A stretch of 39,540 nucleotides of DNA, taken from Colwellia sp. D2M02. Lineage in GTDB: Bacteria; Pseudomonadota; Gammaproteobacteria; Enterobacterales; Alteromonadaceae. Numbering within the stretch: the first letter of the stretch is position 1; each line of letters starts with the position of its first letter. Location: NCBI RefSeq assembly GCF_018860755.1, contig NZ_JAHKPW010000050.1:54666-94205 (forward strand), given 5' to 3'. The translations under genes were made by a program, and so were the position numbers. This document shows, one piece after another, positions 1-9,198 of the stretch. Below the pieces are notes generated by a model. That model was not told the DNA's origin, made no database searches, and worked only from the letters and a program-made list of their open reading frames with translations.

Positions 1-40
1 ATTTCAATTTGTTAAATATCTTTTAAACCGAGTTCAGGTT
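1..40 (+). repeat. Long-type dispersed repeat, truncated by window edge
   Basis: This is the right end of the long dispersed repeat also seen at 17449-17519 and, inverted, at 39372-39445. The AATTTGTTAAA segment is followed by the core TTAAACCGAGTTCAGGTT (23-40). The rest of the element would extend left of the window. It has no coding potential. Confidence 0.8.
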
Positions 41-90
41 ACATAATAGAAAGATACAGCAAAGTAAGACCAGGTGTTACTATTACCAAT

Positions 91-119
91 AAAAACGCCG
101 ACAATTTGTCGGCGTTTTT
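91..119. terminator. Bidirectional intrinsic terminator of erpA
   Basis: There is a perfect 13-bp inverted repeat (AAAAACGCCGACA / TGTCGGCGTTTTT) with a 3-nt loop. It has an A-run on one side and a T-run on the other, so it can act on either strand. It lies 23 bp beyond the stop of erpA, which is on the minus strand. Confidence 0.9.
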
Positions 120-142
120 GTGTAATCAATTCATTGTATCGG

Positions 143-484
143 CTAAATAGAAAAAGATGAACCACAGCCACAGGTTGTTGATGCGTTAGGGTTATTGACC
201 ACAAATCGGCTACCTTCTAAACTCTCTAGGTAGTCAACCTCACCATCAACAAGATATTGTAAGCTCATTGGATCAACCACCATAGTCACTCCTTGCTTAT
301 CAATAGTTAAGTCACCGTCATTCACTTTTTCGTCAAAGGTAAAACCGTATGAAAAGCCTGAACAGCCGCCACCTGTTACATAAACTCGTAATTTAAGCGC
401 TGGGTTTTCTTCTTCGGTGATTAATGACAGGACTTTACTTGCCGCAGCATCGGTAAATTTTATCGGTAATTCTGGAGTGGACAT
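143..484 (-). CDS. erpA: Iron-sulfur cluster insertion protein ErpA
   Basis: This is an A-type carrier that delivers Fe-S clusters to apoproteins such as IspG in the cytosol. The 113-residue length is typical of the family. The three conserved cluster-binding cysteines are visible as C41 (GGGCSGF) and C105/C107 (TTCGCGSS near the C-terminus). The closely related IscA and SufA share these cysteines, but the N-terminus ([13 protein letters not shown]) and the isolated locus without isc or suf genes favour ErpA. It lies downstream of a coiled-coil membrane protein on the same strand with a 90-bp gap, so it may have its own promoter. A strong terminator follows. Confidence 0.93.
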   Translation of the reverse strand: MSTPELPIKFTDAAASKVLSLITEEENPALKLRVYVTGGGCSGFSYGFTFDEKVNDGDLTIDKQGVTMVVDPMSLQYLVDGEVDYLESLEGSRFVVNNPNASTTCGCGSSFSI

Positions 485-574
485 AGCGCTCTACTTACTT
501 AAATGAATGGTATACAACAAGGGTAATTATCTTAAACCTGACTAATTTAATCAAGTATTATGTTTTTTATCTGT

Positions 575-1297
575 TTATGGCTTTTCAAGCTGCCATGGCA
601 TAATTTTTTCTAAGTCGGCCTGCTTTTGCCCTGTTCTTCGAGGCAAGTTAACACTTAACTGTATATTTTCAGGAGTAAAGCTTTCTGGCAATGTGAATTC
701 ACCGCTAAGCACCTGAAAAAATTGAAAGCTAAACGAACGTTCCTGCTTGGATACATTAGAAACATCACTTAATTTTAGTGTTTTAAGTTGGTTATTTTCA
801 CTACCCAAAAACGTTAAGTTGATATCGCCTTTACTATAGCGTCTTTTTAACTGTTGCTGTAGTAACGTGACTTCAAAACGATAATGGTGCGCTAACGAGG
901 TTGGGAATATTTTAACGCCCTCAACGACTAAACTACCCGCTTGCTTCTCTGGCGCCATAATTTTTTCATAAAAAGCCAGTTGTTTCTTTACTTGGTGATG
1001 CTCTTGCGCTGCAGATTTAATTGAGGCTTGCGCTTCTTTATTGGCTAATTGTTCAAGCGTTAACTCTACTTCTAGGGTATGTATCTGCTCTATCGCTTGC
1101 TCATGCTGTTGATACAAATTATCTAAGCGCTCTTTTTGTTGTGCCAAAGTAGAAACTTGCGCGTGATGATAATAGTTACCGACTCGATAGCCAATAAATA
1201 AACACAGGCTGATCAAAGCCACTAAAAATAAGGCTGACTTAAAAGCCCCTAACCTTTGTACAACAATACCTAGATTTATTTTTGCTAACCAATTCAT
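575..1297 (-). CDS. Membrane-anchored coiled-coil protein (DUF6776-like)
   Basis: This is a 240-residue protein of unknown function. A hydrophobic segment at about residues 20-42 (SALFLVALISLCLFIGYRVG) anchors it with a short cytoplasmic N-terminus. A heptad-like, Gln/Glu/Leu-rich coiled coil follows at about 48-115, then a predicted beta-rich C-terminal domain. The architecture and the position beside erpA match the DUF6776 family of Alteromonadales and Vibrionales; this assignment is from memory of the family. In relatives a bactofilin gene often lies between the two, and none is present here. A role at the cell envelope is only an inference from the topology. Confidence 0.7.
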   Translation of the reverse strand: MNWLAKINLGIVVQRLGAFKSALFLVALISLCLFIGYRVGNYYHHAQVSTLAQQKERLDNLYQQHEQAIEQIHTLEVELTLEQLANKEAQASIKSAAQEHHQVKKQLAFYEKIMAPEKQAGSLVVEGVKIFPTSLAHHYRFEVTLLQQQLKRRYSKGDINLTFLGSENNQLKTLKLSDVSNVSKQERSFSFQFFQVLSGEFTLPESFTPENIQLSVNLPRRTGQKQADLEKIMPWQLEKP

Positions 1298-1560
1298 TTG
1301 TAAAGTATTATAATCCTATGAAAAGTAAAGATATGGCCTAATCACGCTTTATGCGACAATAATCATTACGGCAACTGCATATAAACTAAGCATGCGTACT
1401 ATAACAGCTTAGCAACGCTAAGTCGTTTTCATTTGATTATTAGTCATTAAGAATGCCAAAAGGTTTTAGTGGCTATACGAGTAATTAACGCCAGTAACAT
1501 CGCGACTTTTTTCACTGTTTAAATTTTAGCGAATCACACCTAAGGTGAGGAAAACCATTA

Positions 1561-2004
1561 ATGAGCAATTTTTTAATCAACAATATTTTATGGTTAAAGG
1601 CATTTCATGTCATTTTTATGGTTGCTTGGTTTGCTGGTATTTTTTATTTACCACGCCTATTTGTAAACCATGCTGAAACATCATCAAACGTAGTATCTGA
1701 ACAACTTAAAGGCATGGAGCGACGTTTATTATTATTTGTAACACCTTTTGCATTATTAACTTTAGTGCTCGGGTTAGCCATTATCTATGCTTATGGTACA
1801 GCATGGTTTGTTAGTGCTACTTGGTTACATATCAAGCTAAGTTTAGTTATTTTGCTTTTTATCTATCACGGTTACTGTTTTAAATTAGTAAAAACTTTTC
1901 AACAAGACAAAAACACTCGTTCAGGGAAGTTTTATCGATTTTTCAATGAAATCCCCGTTATCATTTTGTTTGTCGTTATTATTTTGGCATACGTAAAACC
2001 GTAG
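1561..2004 (+). CDS. hemJ: Protoporphyrinogen IX oxidase HemJ
   Basis: This inner-membrane protein oxidises protoporphyrinogen IX to protoporphyrin IX, the penultimate step of heme synthesis. The 147 residues hold four hydrophobic segments. The N-terminal sequence WLKAFHVIFMVAWFAGIFYL is the hallmark of the HemJ/UPF0093 family and contains its conserved histidine. The start is supported by a strong AAGGTGAGG ribosome binding site upstream. Another heme gene, hemL, lies two genes downstream, with pyrB in between. It could be confused with CopD-type proteins, but its length and motif fit HemJ. Confidence 0.9.
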   Translation: MSNFLINNILWLKAFHVIFMVAWFAGIFYLPRLFVNHAETSSNVVSEQLKGMERRLLLFVTPFALLTLVLGLAIIYAYGTAWFVSATWLHIKLSLVILLFIYHGYCFKLVKTFQQDKNTRSGKFYRFFNEIPVIILFVVIILAYVKP

Positions 2005-2028
2005 ATCCTAATATAGTCAAGTAAAAGG

Positions 2029-2054
2029 CAGGTGCAGTAAGTTAACAGCACCTG
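2029..2054 (+). terminator. Weak hairpin after hemJ
   Basis: CAGGTGC and GCACCTG form a 7-bp stem around a 12-nt loop, 25 bp after the hemJ stop. There is no T-run, so it may be a Rho-dependent end, an mRNA-stabilising hairpin or part of a pyrB leader. Confidence 0.3.
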
Positions 2055-2210
2055 TCAATTCATCGCATCAATTCATCACATCAATTATAATTAACCTGCA
2101 TACTTTTAGTTACAAGTCATACGGTAAAAGCATTCAAATAAAGTTAAGTGCTGGGCAAATTTATGCTATATTTCGTGGCAAATTTTTACCTGAATGTACA
2201 ACTACTCAAG

Positions 2211-3224
2211 ATGATGAAATTTCAAGGCAGTCATATTCTTTCGGTATCACAGTTTGACCGTGACGCTATCGCCAAAATATTAAATGTTTCCGCACAAATG
2301 GCACCTTACGCCTCCAGACAAAAACGTTGTCATGTTTTAGATGGTGCTATTTTAAGTAACCTGTTTTTTGAGCCAAGTACTCGTACCCGAGTTAGCTTTG
2401 GCACTGCATTTAACTTACTAGGTGGTTTTGTTCGAGAAACCGTAGGGCAAGAAAATTCATCATTAAGTAAAGGCGAGTCATTATTTGATACTGCCCAAGT
2501 AATTAGCGGTTATTCAGATGTTATTGCCATGCGTCACCCGCAAATGCATTCGGTTGAACAATTTGCACAAGGCAGCACAGTTCCAGTAATTAACGGCGGT
2601 GATGGTGCCAATGAACACCCAACACAAGCGCTACTAGACCTATTTACTATTCAATCAGAAATGATGCATTTTAATAAAGGCTTAGATAATTTAAATATTG
2701 TCTTAATGGGTGATTTAAAACACGGCCGTACCGTACATTCATTATCAAAGTTATTAAGTCTTTATAACAATGTTAAAGTCACTATGGTGTCACCAAAAGA
2801 GTTACAAATGCCTGATAGCGTTATTTCTACGTTAACTAATGCTGGCCATCAAGTGATCGTCACCGATACTATGGCAGGCAACCTTTCGTGTGATGTTATT
2901 TATCAAACCCGTATTCAACAAGAACGCTTTGCCAGTAAAGACGAAGCCGACTTGTATCGTGGTCACTTTAGTTTAAATAAAAGTGTCTATAAACAATATT
3001 GCCAAGAAAACACGGTAATTATGCATCCATTGCCGCGTGACTCTCGCCCTGAAGCAAACGAGTTAGATATCGACCTAAATGATTTAGATAACCTTGCCAT
3101 TTTCAGACAAGCACAAAATGGTGTTCTAGTTCGCATGGCACTATTTGCTTTAACCTTAGGTGTTGAAGAGCAATTAACCGCTTATGAAAAACCCGTCAAT
3201 TGGTTCACTAATAAAAATCGTTAA
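2211..3224 (+). CDS. pyrB: Aspartate carbamoyltransferase catalytic chain (long, PyrI-less type)
   Basis: The enzyme condenses carbamoyl phosphate with aspartate, the first committed step of pyrimidine synthesis. The carbamoyl-phosphate motif FFEPSTRTRVSFG, the HPTQALLDL segment and the VIMHPLPRDSR loop are intact. The open frame extends upstream to a GTG at 2148, but the extra 21 residues are hydrophobic and unlike the family. The MMKFQGSHILSV start at 2211, or at the next codon 2214, matches the long Shewanella-type enzyme. At 337 residues it is about 25 longer at the C-terminus than E. coli PyrB. No pyrI follows, so classical allosteric control by a regulatory chain is not encoded here. 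Confidence 0.93.
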   Translation: MMKFQGSHILSVSQFDRDAIAKILNVSAQMAPYASRQKRCHVLDGAILSNLFFEPSTRTRVSFGTAFNLLGGFVRETVGQENSSLSKGESLFDTAQVISGYSDVIAMRHPQMHSVEQFAQGSTVPVINGGDGANEHPTQALLDLFTIQSEMMHFNKGLDNLNIVLMGDLKHGRTVHSLSKLLSLYNNVKVTMVSPKELQMPDSVISTLTNAGHQVIVTDTMAGNLSCDVIYQTRIQQERFASKDEADLYRGHFSLNKSVYKQYCQENTVIMHPLPRDSRPEANELDIDLNDLDNLAIFRQAQNGVLVRMALFALTLGVEEQLTAYEKPVNWFTNKNR

Positions 3225-3269
3225 TACCTTTTGTCTACGTTAGCTATCACTTTTTAAAAGAAACATATT

Positions 3270-4553
3270 ATGAATAAATCAGAACAATTATTTGAACAAG
3301 CTCAACAAGTTATCCCTGGTGGCGTAAATTCGCCCGTTCGTGCTTTTAATGGCGTTGGTGGTGTTCCTTGTTTTATTAAACGCGCTGAAGGCGCCTATAT
3401 TTTTGATGCCGATGACAACGCTTATATCGATTACGTTGGCTCATGGGGACCAATGATTTTAGGTCATAATCACCCCGCTATTCTTGATGCGGTAATAAGC
3501 ACAGCTAAAAACGGTTTAAGCTTTGGTGCGCCAACCGAAGTTGAGATTACCATGGCGAATAAAGTGCGTGAACTGGTACCGTCAATGGAATCATTACGTA
3601 TGGTAAGCTCAGGTACAGAAGCAACCATGAGCGCTATTCGCTTGGCTCGTGGTTATACTGGCCGTGACAAAATTTTAAAGTTTGAAGGCTGCTATCATGG
3701 CCATGCCGACTCTTTATTGGTAAAAGCTGGCTCTGGCGCACTAACCATGGGCGTACCTAACTCTCCGGGTATTCCAGCAGACTTTGCTCAACATACTTTA
3801 ACCGTTAGCTTTAATAATATTGACGAAGTTAAAGCTATTTTCGCTAAATACCCAGAAGATATTGCTTGTATTATTGTTGAACCCGTTGCTGGCAACATGA
3901 ACTGCATTCCACCTGTAGAAGGCTTTTTAGAAGGGCTACGCGAGGTTTGTGATCAATACAATAGCGTACTTATTTTTGACGAAGTAATGACAGGTTTCCG
4001 CGTTGCTTTAGGTGGCGCACAAGCGCACTACAACATTAAGCCTGACTTAACCACATTAGGTAAAGTTATTGGTGGCGGTATGCCCGTTGGTGCATTTGGC
4101 GGCAAACAAGAAATTATGGACTACATTGCGCCGATTGGCCCGGTTTACCAAGCAGGCACCTTATCAGGAAACCCATTAGCAATGTCAGCAGGTTTAGCAT
4201 CATTAACCGAGCTAGCCCAAGGTGAAAAACACGCACAATTAAGTGCTTCAACTGAAAAGCTCGCGATGGGATTAAAGGCTGCTGCTGAACGCAATGGTGT
4301 AGACTTAAGTGTTAATTACGTTGGCGGAATGTTTGGCTTTTTCTTTACAAACGATAGCGCGCCAATTACCAGTTATGCACAAGCGACCGCCTGTGACGCT
4401 GACCTATTTAAACGCTTTTTCCACTTAATGCTAGCTGAAGGGGTTTATTTAGCGCCATCAGCCTTTGAAACAGGTTTTGTTTCAACAGCGCACAGCGATG
4501 AAATTATTGAGAAAACATTAGCTGCAGCAGACAAATGTTTTGCTCAACTATAA
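3270..4553 (+). CDS. hemL: Glutamate-1-semialdehyde 2,1-aminomutase
   Basis: This PLP enzyme converts glutamate-1-semialdehyde to 5-aminolevulinate, the last step of the C5 route into tetrapyrroles. The 427-residue length is typical. The N-terminal [11 protein letters not shown] motif is present and the PLP lysine is K265 ([18 protein letters not shown]), the same number as in the E. coli enzyme. It is cytosolic. It follows pyrB by 45 bp and may share its transcript. The stop codon lies inside a 16-bp tandem duplication (4539-4570). Confidence 0.96.
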   Translation: MNKSEQLFEQAQQVIPGGVNSPVRAFNGVGGVPCFIKRAEGAYIFDADDNAYIDYVGSWGPMILGHNHPAILDAVISTAKNGLSFGAPTEVEITMANKVRELVPSMESLRMVSSGTEATMSAIRLARGYTGRDKILKFEGCYHGHADSLLVKAGSGALTMGVPNSPGIPADFAQHTLTVSFNNIDEVKAIFAKYPEDIACIIVEPVAGNMNCIPPVEGFLEGLREVCDQYNSVLIFDEVMTGFRVALGGAQAHYNIKPDLTTLGKVIGGGMPVGAFGGKQEIMDYIAPIGPVYQAGTLSGNPLAMSAGLASLTELAQGEKHAQLSASTEKLAMGLKAAAERNGVDLSVNYVGGMFGFFFTNDSAPITSYAQATACDADLFKRFFHLMLAEGVYLAPSAFETGFVSTAHSDEIIEKTLAAADKCFAQL

Positions 4554-4570
4554 CTTTGCTCAACTATAAG
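4539..4570. repeat. 16-bp tandem duplication across the hemL stop
   Basis: Two adjacent copies of TTTGCTCAACTATAA, each with one extra base (C then G), cover the last codons and stop of hemL. The stop codon (4551-4553) is within the first copy, so only non-coding sequence was added. Confidence 0.85.
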
Positions 4571-4642
4571 AATAGGTGATCTATTTATTTTGAACCTAGC
4601 TAAGCTATTAATCATTAGTTAGATTCAATAGTTAATTAAAAG

Positions 4643-4673
4643 TCACGTTAATAATAACTTATTGTTAACGTGA
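4643..4673. terminator. Convergent terminator between hemL and the 4692 gene
   Basis: A 9-bp stem (TCACGTTAA / TTAACGTGA) extends inward through AATAA/TTATT with one mismatch. It lies between two genes that converge on it. T-rich sequence follows on the plus strand and an A-rich stretch precedes it, so it may serve both genes. Confidence 0.7.
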
Positions 4674-4691
4674 TTATATTTAATTACTCAG

Positions 4692-5105
4692 TTACGAGGC
4701 GACTTCGTTCACGTTTGGGCTAGACATTGACTTTACTTCAGTTTTCAACCATTGATAAGCCTGTAACCAACCAGACTCAACACCGTCAAACATTTTAAAG
4801 TTCCAACGCTGCTCTTGACGCAAAGCCCGTACGCTCTGAGCGACACTCTCTCCTTGAAAGTCGTACGTTACCACAGCAATCGCCATCATATTTTTTTGTG
4901 AAACAACACTTATTTTCGCTTCAAAGGTATAATCATATAAATTAATTTTATTGATTAATAAGGCAAACGGCCCTGAAAACTGGCGAGTAAAATACTCATC
5001 ACATTCAGTAATCATAGCCACCGATATTTCAACATTAGGGTGCACCGTAATTTCTGCAATATGTTCTGTGAGTATGTTCACGTCGGCAAAGCTTAATTCA
5101 TCCAT
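4692..5105 (-). CDS. Conserved hypothetical cytosolic protein, possible STAS/SpoIIAA-like fold
   Basis: This is a 137-residue soluble protein with no signal peptide or membrane segment. The arrangement (short strand, helix, FALLINKINLYDYTFEAK strand, then MAIAVVTYD and a helix carrying SVRALRQEQRWNFKMFD) recalls small SpoIIAA/STAS-like proteins in which an INK-x-Y-x-Y-FEA segment recurs. That resemblance is from memory and unconfirmed. It stands alone, convergent with hemL and 111 bp downstream of moeA on the same strand. No function is proposed. Confidence 0.65.
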   Translation of the reverse strand: MDELSFADVNILTEHIAEITVHPNVEISVAMITECDEYFTRQFSGPFALLINKINLYDYTFEAKISVVSQKNMMAIAVVTYDFQGESVAQSVRALRQEQRWNFKMFDGVESGWLQAYQWLKTEVKSMSSPNVNEVAS

Positions 5106-5216
5106 GATTTAACTTACCTTGTTTTTTTTGTTGAATACAACAGTTATTATTGTACATTTGTTAAATTTATTACGACCACTTTACAAGAAAGCCATTCTAT
5201 ATACAAAAGACTTTAA

Positions 5217-6455
5217 TTAATTATTTAAGAATATATCAAATAGTTGCACAGTCACTTGTTGGCCTTTAGTTATATGTCCCTGCTCTTGTGGCAATTCAAT
5301 AAAACAATTAGCTTGAGATAGGCTAGATAAAATACCTGAGCCTTGCGCGCCTGTTGAGTGAACAACATTATCACCTTCAGCATTTACCGTTAGAAAACCG
5401 CGTTGGAAATCTTTTCTCCCTGGGGATTTACGTAAGTCATCAGCCGATTTAACTTGTAAGCGTGTACGTGTCAAAGGTGCTGCGTTTTGCATTTTTGTTA
5501 GGGCTATTAAAGCAAGTTGATGAAAGGTCACTAAAGCTGAAACAGGGTTACCGGGTAAGCCAAAAAAAACACTATTGGCTAGCTTACCAAAAGCAAAGGG
5601 CTTTCCTGGCTTCATCGCTATTTTCCAAAAACCAATATCACCGAGTTCATCGAGTACCGCTTTAGTGTAATCTGCATCACCAACGGAAACACCACCTGAA
5701 GAGATAACCGCATCCGCTTGTTCATCAGCACTGATAAAAGCCTGTTTTATTTTTTGGTAATCGTCTTCAATAATGCCAAAATTGATCACTTCCACGCCTA
5801 ATTTTTCTAACATTGATGACAGTACAAAGCTGTTAGTTTCATAAATGTCACCGGCTTGTAACGCTTGCCCTGGTAATTTCAGCTCATCACCGGTAGCAAT
5901 TAAAGCAACCCTTAACTTACGAAAAACACGTAATGTCACAACACCTAACGACGCTAACACGCCAATGTCAACAGAGGTTATTTTATGGCCTTTCGCTAAC
6001 ACTCGTTGCGTTATTTGTATATCTTCACCCGCTTTACGCACATGAGAGCCAAGTTTTTTCTCTTGCAAGAAAGTAATATTATCGCCATTAACCGTTGTAT
6101 TCTCTTGCATTTCAACACTATCACAGCCTTGGGGCATTTTAGCGCCTGTCATAATACGTATGCACTGCCCTGCTTGGCATTCACCTTGATAAGGTGCTCC
6201 AGCCATAGATCGCCCAACCAATGTTAAGGTTTTGCTCTGCTGTAAACTGCTCAAAGCAAAAGCATAACCATCCATGGCAGAATTGTCATGAGGCGGTACA
6301 TTTAATGGGCTTACAACATCTGAAGCTAATACATAGTTTTGCGCCTGAGTAATAGGCAATTCAATGGTTTCGGTGATCGCAGAAACTTGATCAAGCATTT
6401 TAGTTAATGCCTGTTCAAACGGTAATAATCCGGGGGCTGAGCAACAATCTGACAT
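5217..6455 (-). CDS. moeA: Molybdopterin molybdenumtransferase MoeA
   Basis: MoeA inserts molybdate into adenylylated molybdopterin, giving active molybdenum cofactor. The 412 residues carry the family landmarks: DNSAMDGYA near residues 57-65, the SGGVSVGDADYTK loop that binds the cofactor intermediate, MKPGKPFAFG and GLPGNPVSALVTF. The N-terminus MSDCCSAPGLLPFEQAL is a Shewanella/Colwellia-like variant with a CC pair. It is divergent from the moaA operon across a 393-bp gap. In E. coli moeB follows moeA, but here moeB sits at the far end of the other transcript. Confidence 0.95.
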   Translation of the reverse strand: MSDCCSAPGLLPFEQALTKMLDQVSAITETIELPITQAQNYVLASDVVSPLNVPPHDNSAMDGYAFALSSLQQSKTLTLVGRSMAGAPYQGECQAGQCIRIMTGAKMPQGCDSVEMQENTTVNGDNITFLQEKKLGSHVRKAGEDIQITQRVLAKGHKITSVDIGVLASLGVVTLRVFRKLRVALIATGDELKLPGQALQAGDIYETNSFVLSSMLEKLGVEVINFGIIEDDYQKIKQAFISADEQADAVISSGGVSVGDADYTKAVLDELGDIGFWKIAMKPGKPFAFGKLANSVFFGLPGNPVSALVTFHQLALIALTKMQNAAPLTRTRLQVKSADDLRKSPGRKDFQRGFLTVNAEGDNVVHSTGAQGSGILSSLSQANCFIELPQEQGHITKGQQVTVQLFDIFLNN

Positions 6456-6764
6456 AAAAAACTCACTGGCTATAGATGGGGTTTGCTACTTATCGCGAAT
6501 GACAGCAACAAATGGATACAATAATATAATGATAGTATCGCCTAAATAAAGTCTGTATTGATAGCAATTTAATCACCGATATGTTGATATACAATAAGAA
6601 AAGTGATTATTTTACTCTGCTATAATAACGATAGACTTTTAGGTAATACTGAAACTTATAAGCTAAAATTTATAAACTAGAATTTACAAAAAACACCGAG
6701 CTTTTATTGCTACCTTAGCTCTAGCTAGCACGCAATATTATGCCGTAGCGTTTTATTATAAAAA

Positions 6765-6847
6765 TGTTTAGTGACATAACTTTATAATTAAAGACACTGC
6801 CAAGGTTAACAAGGAAACGCGTTAGCCTCCCGACTTTGGAAAGGTGA
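6765..6847 (+). promoter_or_regulatory. Moco RNA motif (putative molybdenum cofactor riboswitch) in the moaA leader
   Basis: The stretch before moaA matches, as I recall it, the 3' half of the E. coli moaA leader. GTGACA (6771) is followed by TGCCA (6798-6802) and a perfect 7-bp stem GGTTAAC/GTTAGCC (6804-6810, 6821-6827) around AAGGAAACGC. Then comes the near-invariant GCCTCCCG-TGGAAAGGTG. CCAA (6800-6803) can pair with TTGG (6836-6839), as the corresponding bases do in E. coli. The Shine-Dalgarno GGAAAGGTG is part of the conserved 3' end, so cofactor binding would hide it and reduce moaA translation. The 5' limit is uncertain and may reach about 6690. Confidence 0.8.
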
Positions 6848-6848
6848 T

Positions 6849-7820
6849 ATGTTAACAGACAACTTTGGCAGAAGGTTTCATTACCTGCGCCTATCAATAA
6901 CTGACGTGTGTAACTTTAGTTGCAACTATTGTCTGCCTGATGGTTATCAATGCGATCAACCACGCGACTTTATGTCGTTAACCGAAATTAAACGTGTTGC
7001 TAAGGCGTTTGCCGAGCTCGGTACTGAAAAAATTCGCATAACCGGCGGTGAGCCAGCACTTCGCAAAGATTTACCTGAAATTATAAAAGCCTGTAAACAA
7101 ACACCGGGCATTAAAAAGGTAGCAATTACCACCAATGGTTTTAAGTTACCTGAGCATTTACCTTTATGGCTTGATGCTGGCATAGATGCTATTAATGTCA
7201 GTATTGATAGTTTAGATGCGCGTCAATTTAAAATAATTACCGGTCACGATAAGCTGCAAACCATATTAAAAGGTATTGATATGGCACTAGCCGACGGTCG
7301 CGCTCAAATCAAAGTGAACACTGTGTTAATGCGCGAATATAGCGGCAAAGGCATTGCTCAATACCTTGAGTGGCTAAAAAATACGCCAGTGACTTTACGC
7401 TTTATTGAGTTAATGCAAACAGGCGACAATCAAGAATTTTTTAACGCACAACATGTGCAAGGTTCTCGTATTAAACAAAACCTTATTCTTGACGGTTGGT
7501 TACCTATCATACAAGACAGAGCCGCGGGTCCTGCACAAGAATTCTATCACCCTGATTATCAAGGCCGTATTGGTTTAATCATGCCTTATGCAAAAGACTT
7601 TTGTGATAGCTGCAATCGCTTACGCATCAGCTCAAGTGCTAAATTACATTTATGTTTGTTTGGTGAGCAAGGGCTATCTGTACGAGATGAACTACAAAGT
7701 GATGACTTAGTGCCTTTGCAGACAAAAATTGTTTCACTACTTAATGATAAAAAAGCGACTCACTTTCTTCATGAAAAACTCACAGGTGCCACCAAACACC
7801 TTGCGATGCTTGGCGGTTAA
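6849..7820 (+). CDS. moaA: GTP 3',8-cyclase MoaA (radical SAM)
   Basis: MoaA starts molybdenum cofactor synthesis by rearranging GTP to 3',8-cyclo-GTP, which MoaC turns into cyclic pyranopterin. The radical-SAM cluster is C21-x3-C25-x2-C28 (CNFSCNYC). The second, GTP-binding cluster is C252/C255/C269 (CDSCNRLR...LHLC). The conserved C-terminal GG is present, and 323 residues is the normal length. The ATG lies 4 bp after GGAAAGGTG, in the Moco RNA motif. It is the first gene of a ten-gene run on this strand ending with moeB. Confidence 0.96.
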   Translation: MLTDNFGRRFHYLRLSITDVCNFSCNYCLPDGYQCDQPRDFMSLTEIKRVAKAFAELGTEKIRITGGEPALRKDLPEIIKACKQTPGIKKVAITTNGFKLPEHLPLWLDAGIDAINVSIDSLDARQFKIITGHDKLQTILKGIDMALADGRAQIKVNTVLMREYSGKGIAQYLEWLKNTPVTLRFIELMQTGDNQEFFNAQHVQGSRIKQNLILDGWLPIIQDRAAGPAQEFYHPDYQGRIGLIMPYAKDFCDSCNRLRISSSAKLHLCLFGEQGLSVRDELQSDDLVPLQTKIVSLLNDKKATHFLHEKLTGATKHLAMLGG

Positions 7821-7821
7821 T

Positions 7822-8574
7822 ATGCATTATTTAAAAACAAACACCTGTAACAGTGCTCAAGTGGTTAGCAATCAAAACACGCAACATGTAACGGCAATGC
7901 AAAATGCTAACTGCCTAGGCGTTATTCTTGCCGGTGGTTTATCTTCACGTATGGGGCAAGACAAAAGCCAATTAATGCATAATCGCGATAATATCTCGAT
8001 GTTAGATTATTCAAAAAAGCTATTAAAGAGTTCAGGTATCGAGCACATTATTACCAGTGGCGATGAACACCAAGTGGCTGATATTATTCCACAAGCTGGT
8101 CCTGTTGGTGGCATTTACAGTGTGTTATCGCACTTTACTGGCCCAGTTCAACCTAAAGGCTTACTTATATTACCGGTAGATTTACCATTAATGTCTGCCA
8201 AGGCGTTGACTGAATTACGTATTAAGGGAGAGCTAAGTCAAAAAGCGACTTACTTTACCGACAGCCAAGGTAGTAACCACCATATTCCGCTGTATTTACC
8301 TAATAATGCTTATTTAGCGCTTTTTCTTGAGCAAGCCTTTCAAAACGGTTTCCTTACATCTCAAAAAAATGCGAGCCAAAGTGGTGTTAATAGCTTTACT
8401 AAGAGCAATATTAAAAACAGCCGTGAAAGCTCTCCTAAAAGCAAGAAGAATGGCCCATCAATTAAGCAGCTATTAAGTAAAGTTCCTTCACAAGCTATAA
8501 CTTGTACCCATGATAATGCTTTGTTTAATACCAACACGCCACAGCAGTGGCAGCAAGCAAATCAGTACCTTTAG
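7822..8574 (+). CDS. mobA: Molybdenum cofactor guanylyltransferase MobA
   Basis: MobA attaches GMP from GTP to Mo-molybdopterin, forming the MGD cofactor of DMSO-reductase-family enzymes. The GTP-binding signature LGVILAGGLSSRMGQDKS and the PVGGI and LPVDLPLM segments are visible. I place the start at 7822, one base after the moaA stop, with GGCGG upstream. The frame is open to 7729, which would need a 92-bp overlap; an ATG at 7897 just before the signature is another option. A Ser/Lys/Asn-rich insertion (about 8352-8460) that the family usually lacks separates the core from the C-terminal NTP-end segment. Confidence 0.9.
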   Translation: MHYLKTNTCNSAQVVSNQNTQHVTAMQNANCLGVILAGGLSSRMGQDKSQLMHNRDNISMLDYSKKLLKSSGIEHIITSGDEHQVADIIPQAGPVGGIYSVLSHFTGPVQPKGLLILPVDLPLMSAKALTELRIKGELSQKATYFTDSQGSNHHIPLYLPNNAYLALFLEQAFQNGFLTSQKNASQSGVNSFTKSNIKNSRESSPKSKKNGPSIKQLLSKVPSQAITCTHDNALFNTNTPQQWQQANQYL

Positions 8575-8655
8575 GGCATTAAATTTTATAACGCATATAA
8601 CGATACAACTCAACTTAAACCATTTATTAAAAATATTTAGCATAAGGAAAACCCT

Positions 8656-9198
8656 ATGTCAGCACACGGCGGCAAAGCATTTACTCCTCTTAACATTGCC
8701 ATTTTAACGGTTTCAGACACACGTACTGAAGAAAATGATACTTCTGGACAAGCATTAGTTGAGCGTATTACCTCAGCTGGGCACCACTTAGCTGACAAAG
8801 CAATTGTTATTGATGATGTTTATCAGCTACGCGCTAAAGTATCTCAATGGATAGCAGATGATAACATTCACGCGATTATTTCAACCGGTGGCACAGGCTT
8901 TACAGAACGCGACAACACTCCTGAAGCCTTAATGCCTTTATTTGATAAAGCAGTAGAAGGTTTTGGCGAAATATTTCGCCACGTATCATTACATGAAATA
9001 GGCACATCAACTATTCAATCTCGCGCCTTTGGTGGTATAGCAAATAAAACCGTAGTACTTTGCGTACCCGGCTCAACCAATGCGTGTAAAACAGCGTGGG
9101 ATAAAGTGATTAAAGAACAGCTAGATGCGAGCCACAAACCTTGTAATTTTGTACCTCACCTAAATATTACAGCCAACCTTTGCGAGACTCGTGGCTAA
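8656..9198 (+). CDS. moaB: Molybdenum cofactor biosynthesis protein MoaB
   Basis: This is a member of the MoaB/Mog family that adenylylates molybdopterin before metal insertion by MoeA. The 180 residues show the MPT-binding [16 protein letters not shown] motif and the VCVPGS-like loop ([16 protein letters not shown]). The N-terminus [21 protein letters not shown] is MoaB-like, and no separate mogA is present in the window. It probably does the adenylylation here. It lies 81 bp after mobA with a good AAGGA site, and its stop overlaps the moaC start by one base. Confidence 0.93.
   Translation: MSAHGGKAFTPLNIAILTVSDTRTEENDTSGQALVERITSAGHHLADKAIVIDDVYQLRAKVSQWIADDNIHAIISTGGTGFTERDNTPEALMPLFDKAVEGFGEIFRHVSLHEIGTSTIQSRAFGGIANKTVVLCVPGSTNACKTAWDKVIKEQLDASHKPCNFVPHLNITANLCETRG

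Noticed and set aside
2148..2210. GTG start for pyrB 63 bp upstream
   Set aside because: The added hydrophobic 21 residues do not fit known aspartate carbamoyltransferases, and the MKFQGSHILSV start does.
7729..7821. Upstream start for mobA inside moaA
   Set aside because: It would overlap moaA by 92 bp and add residues unlike the family; the ATG at 7822 is adjacent to the moaA stop.
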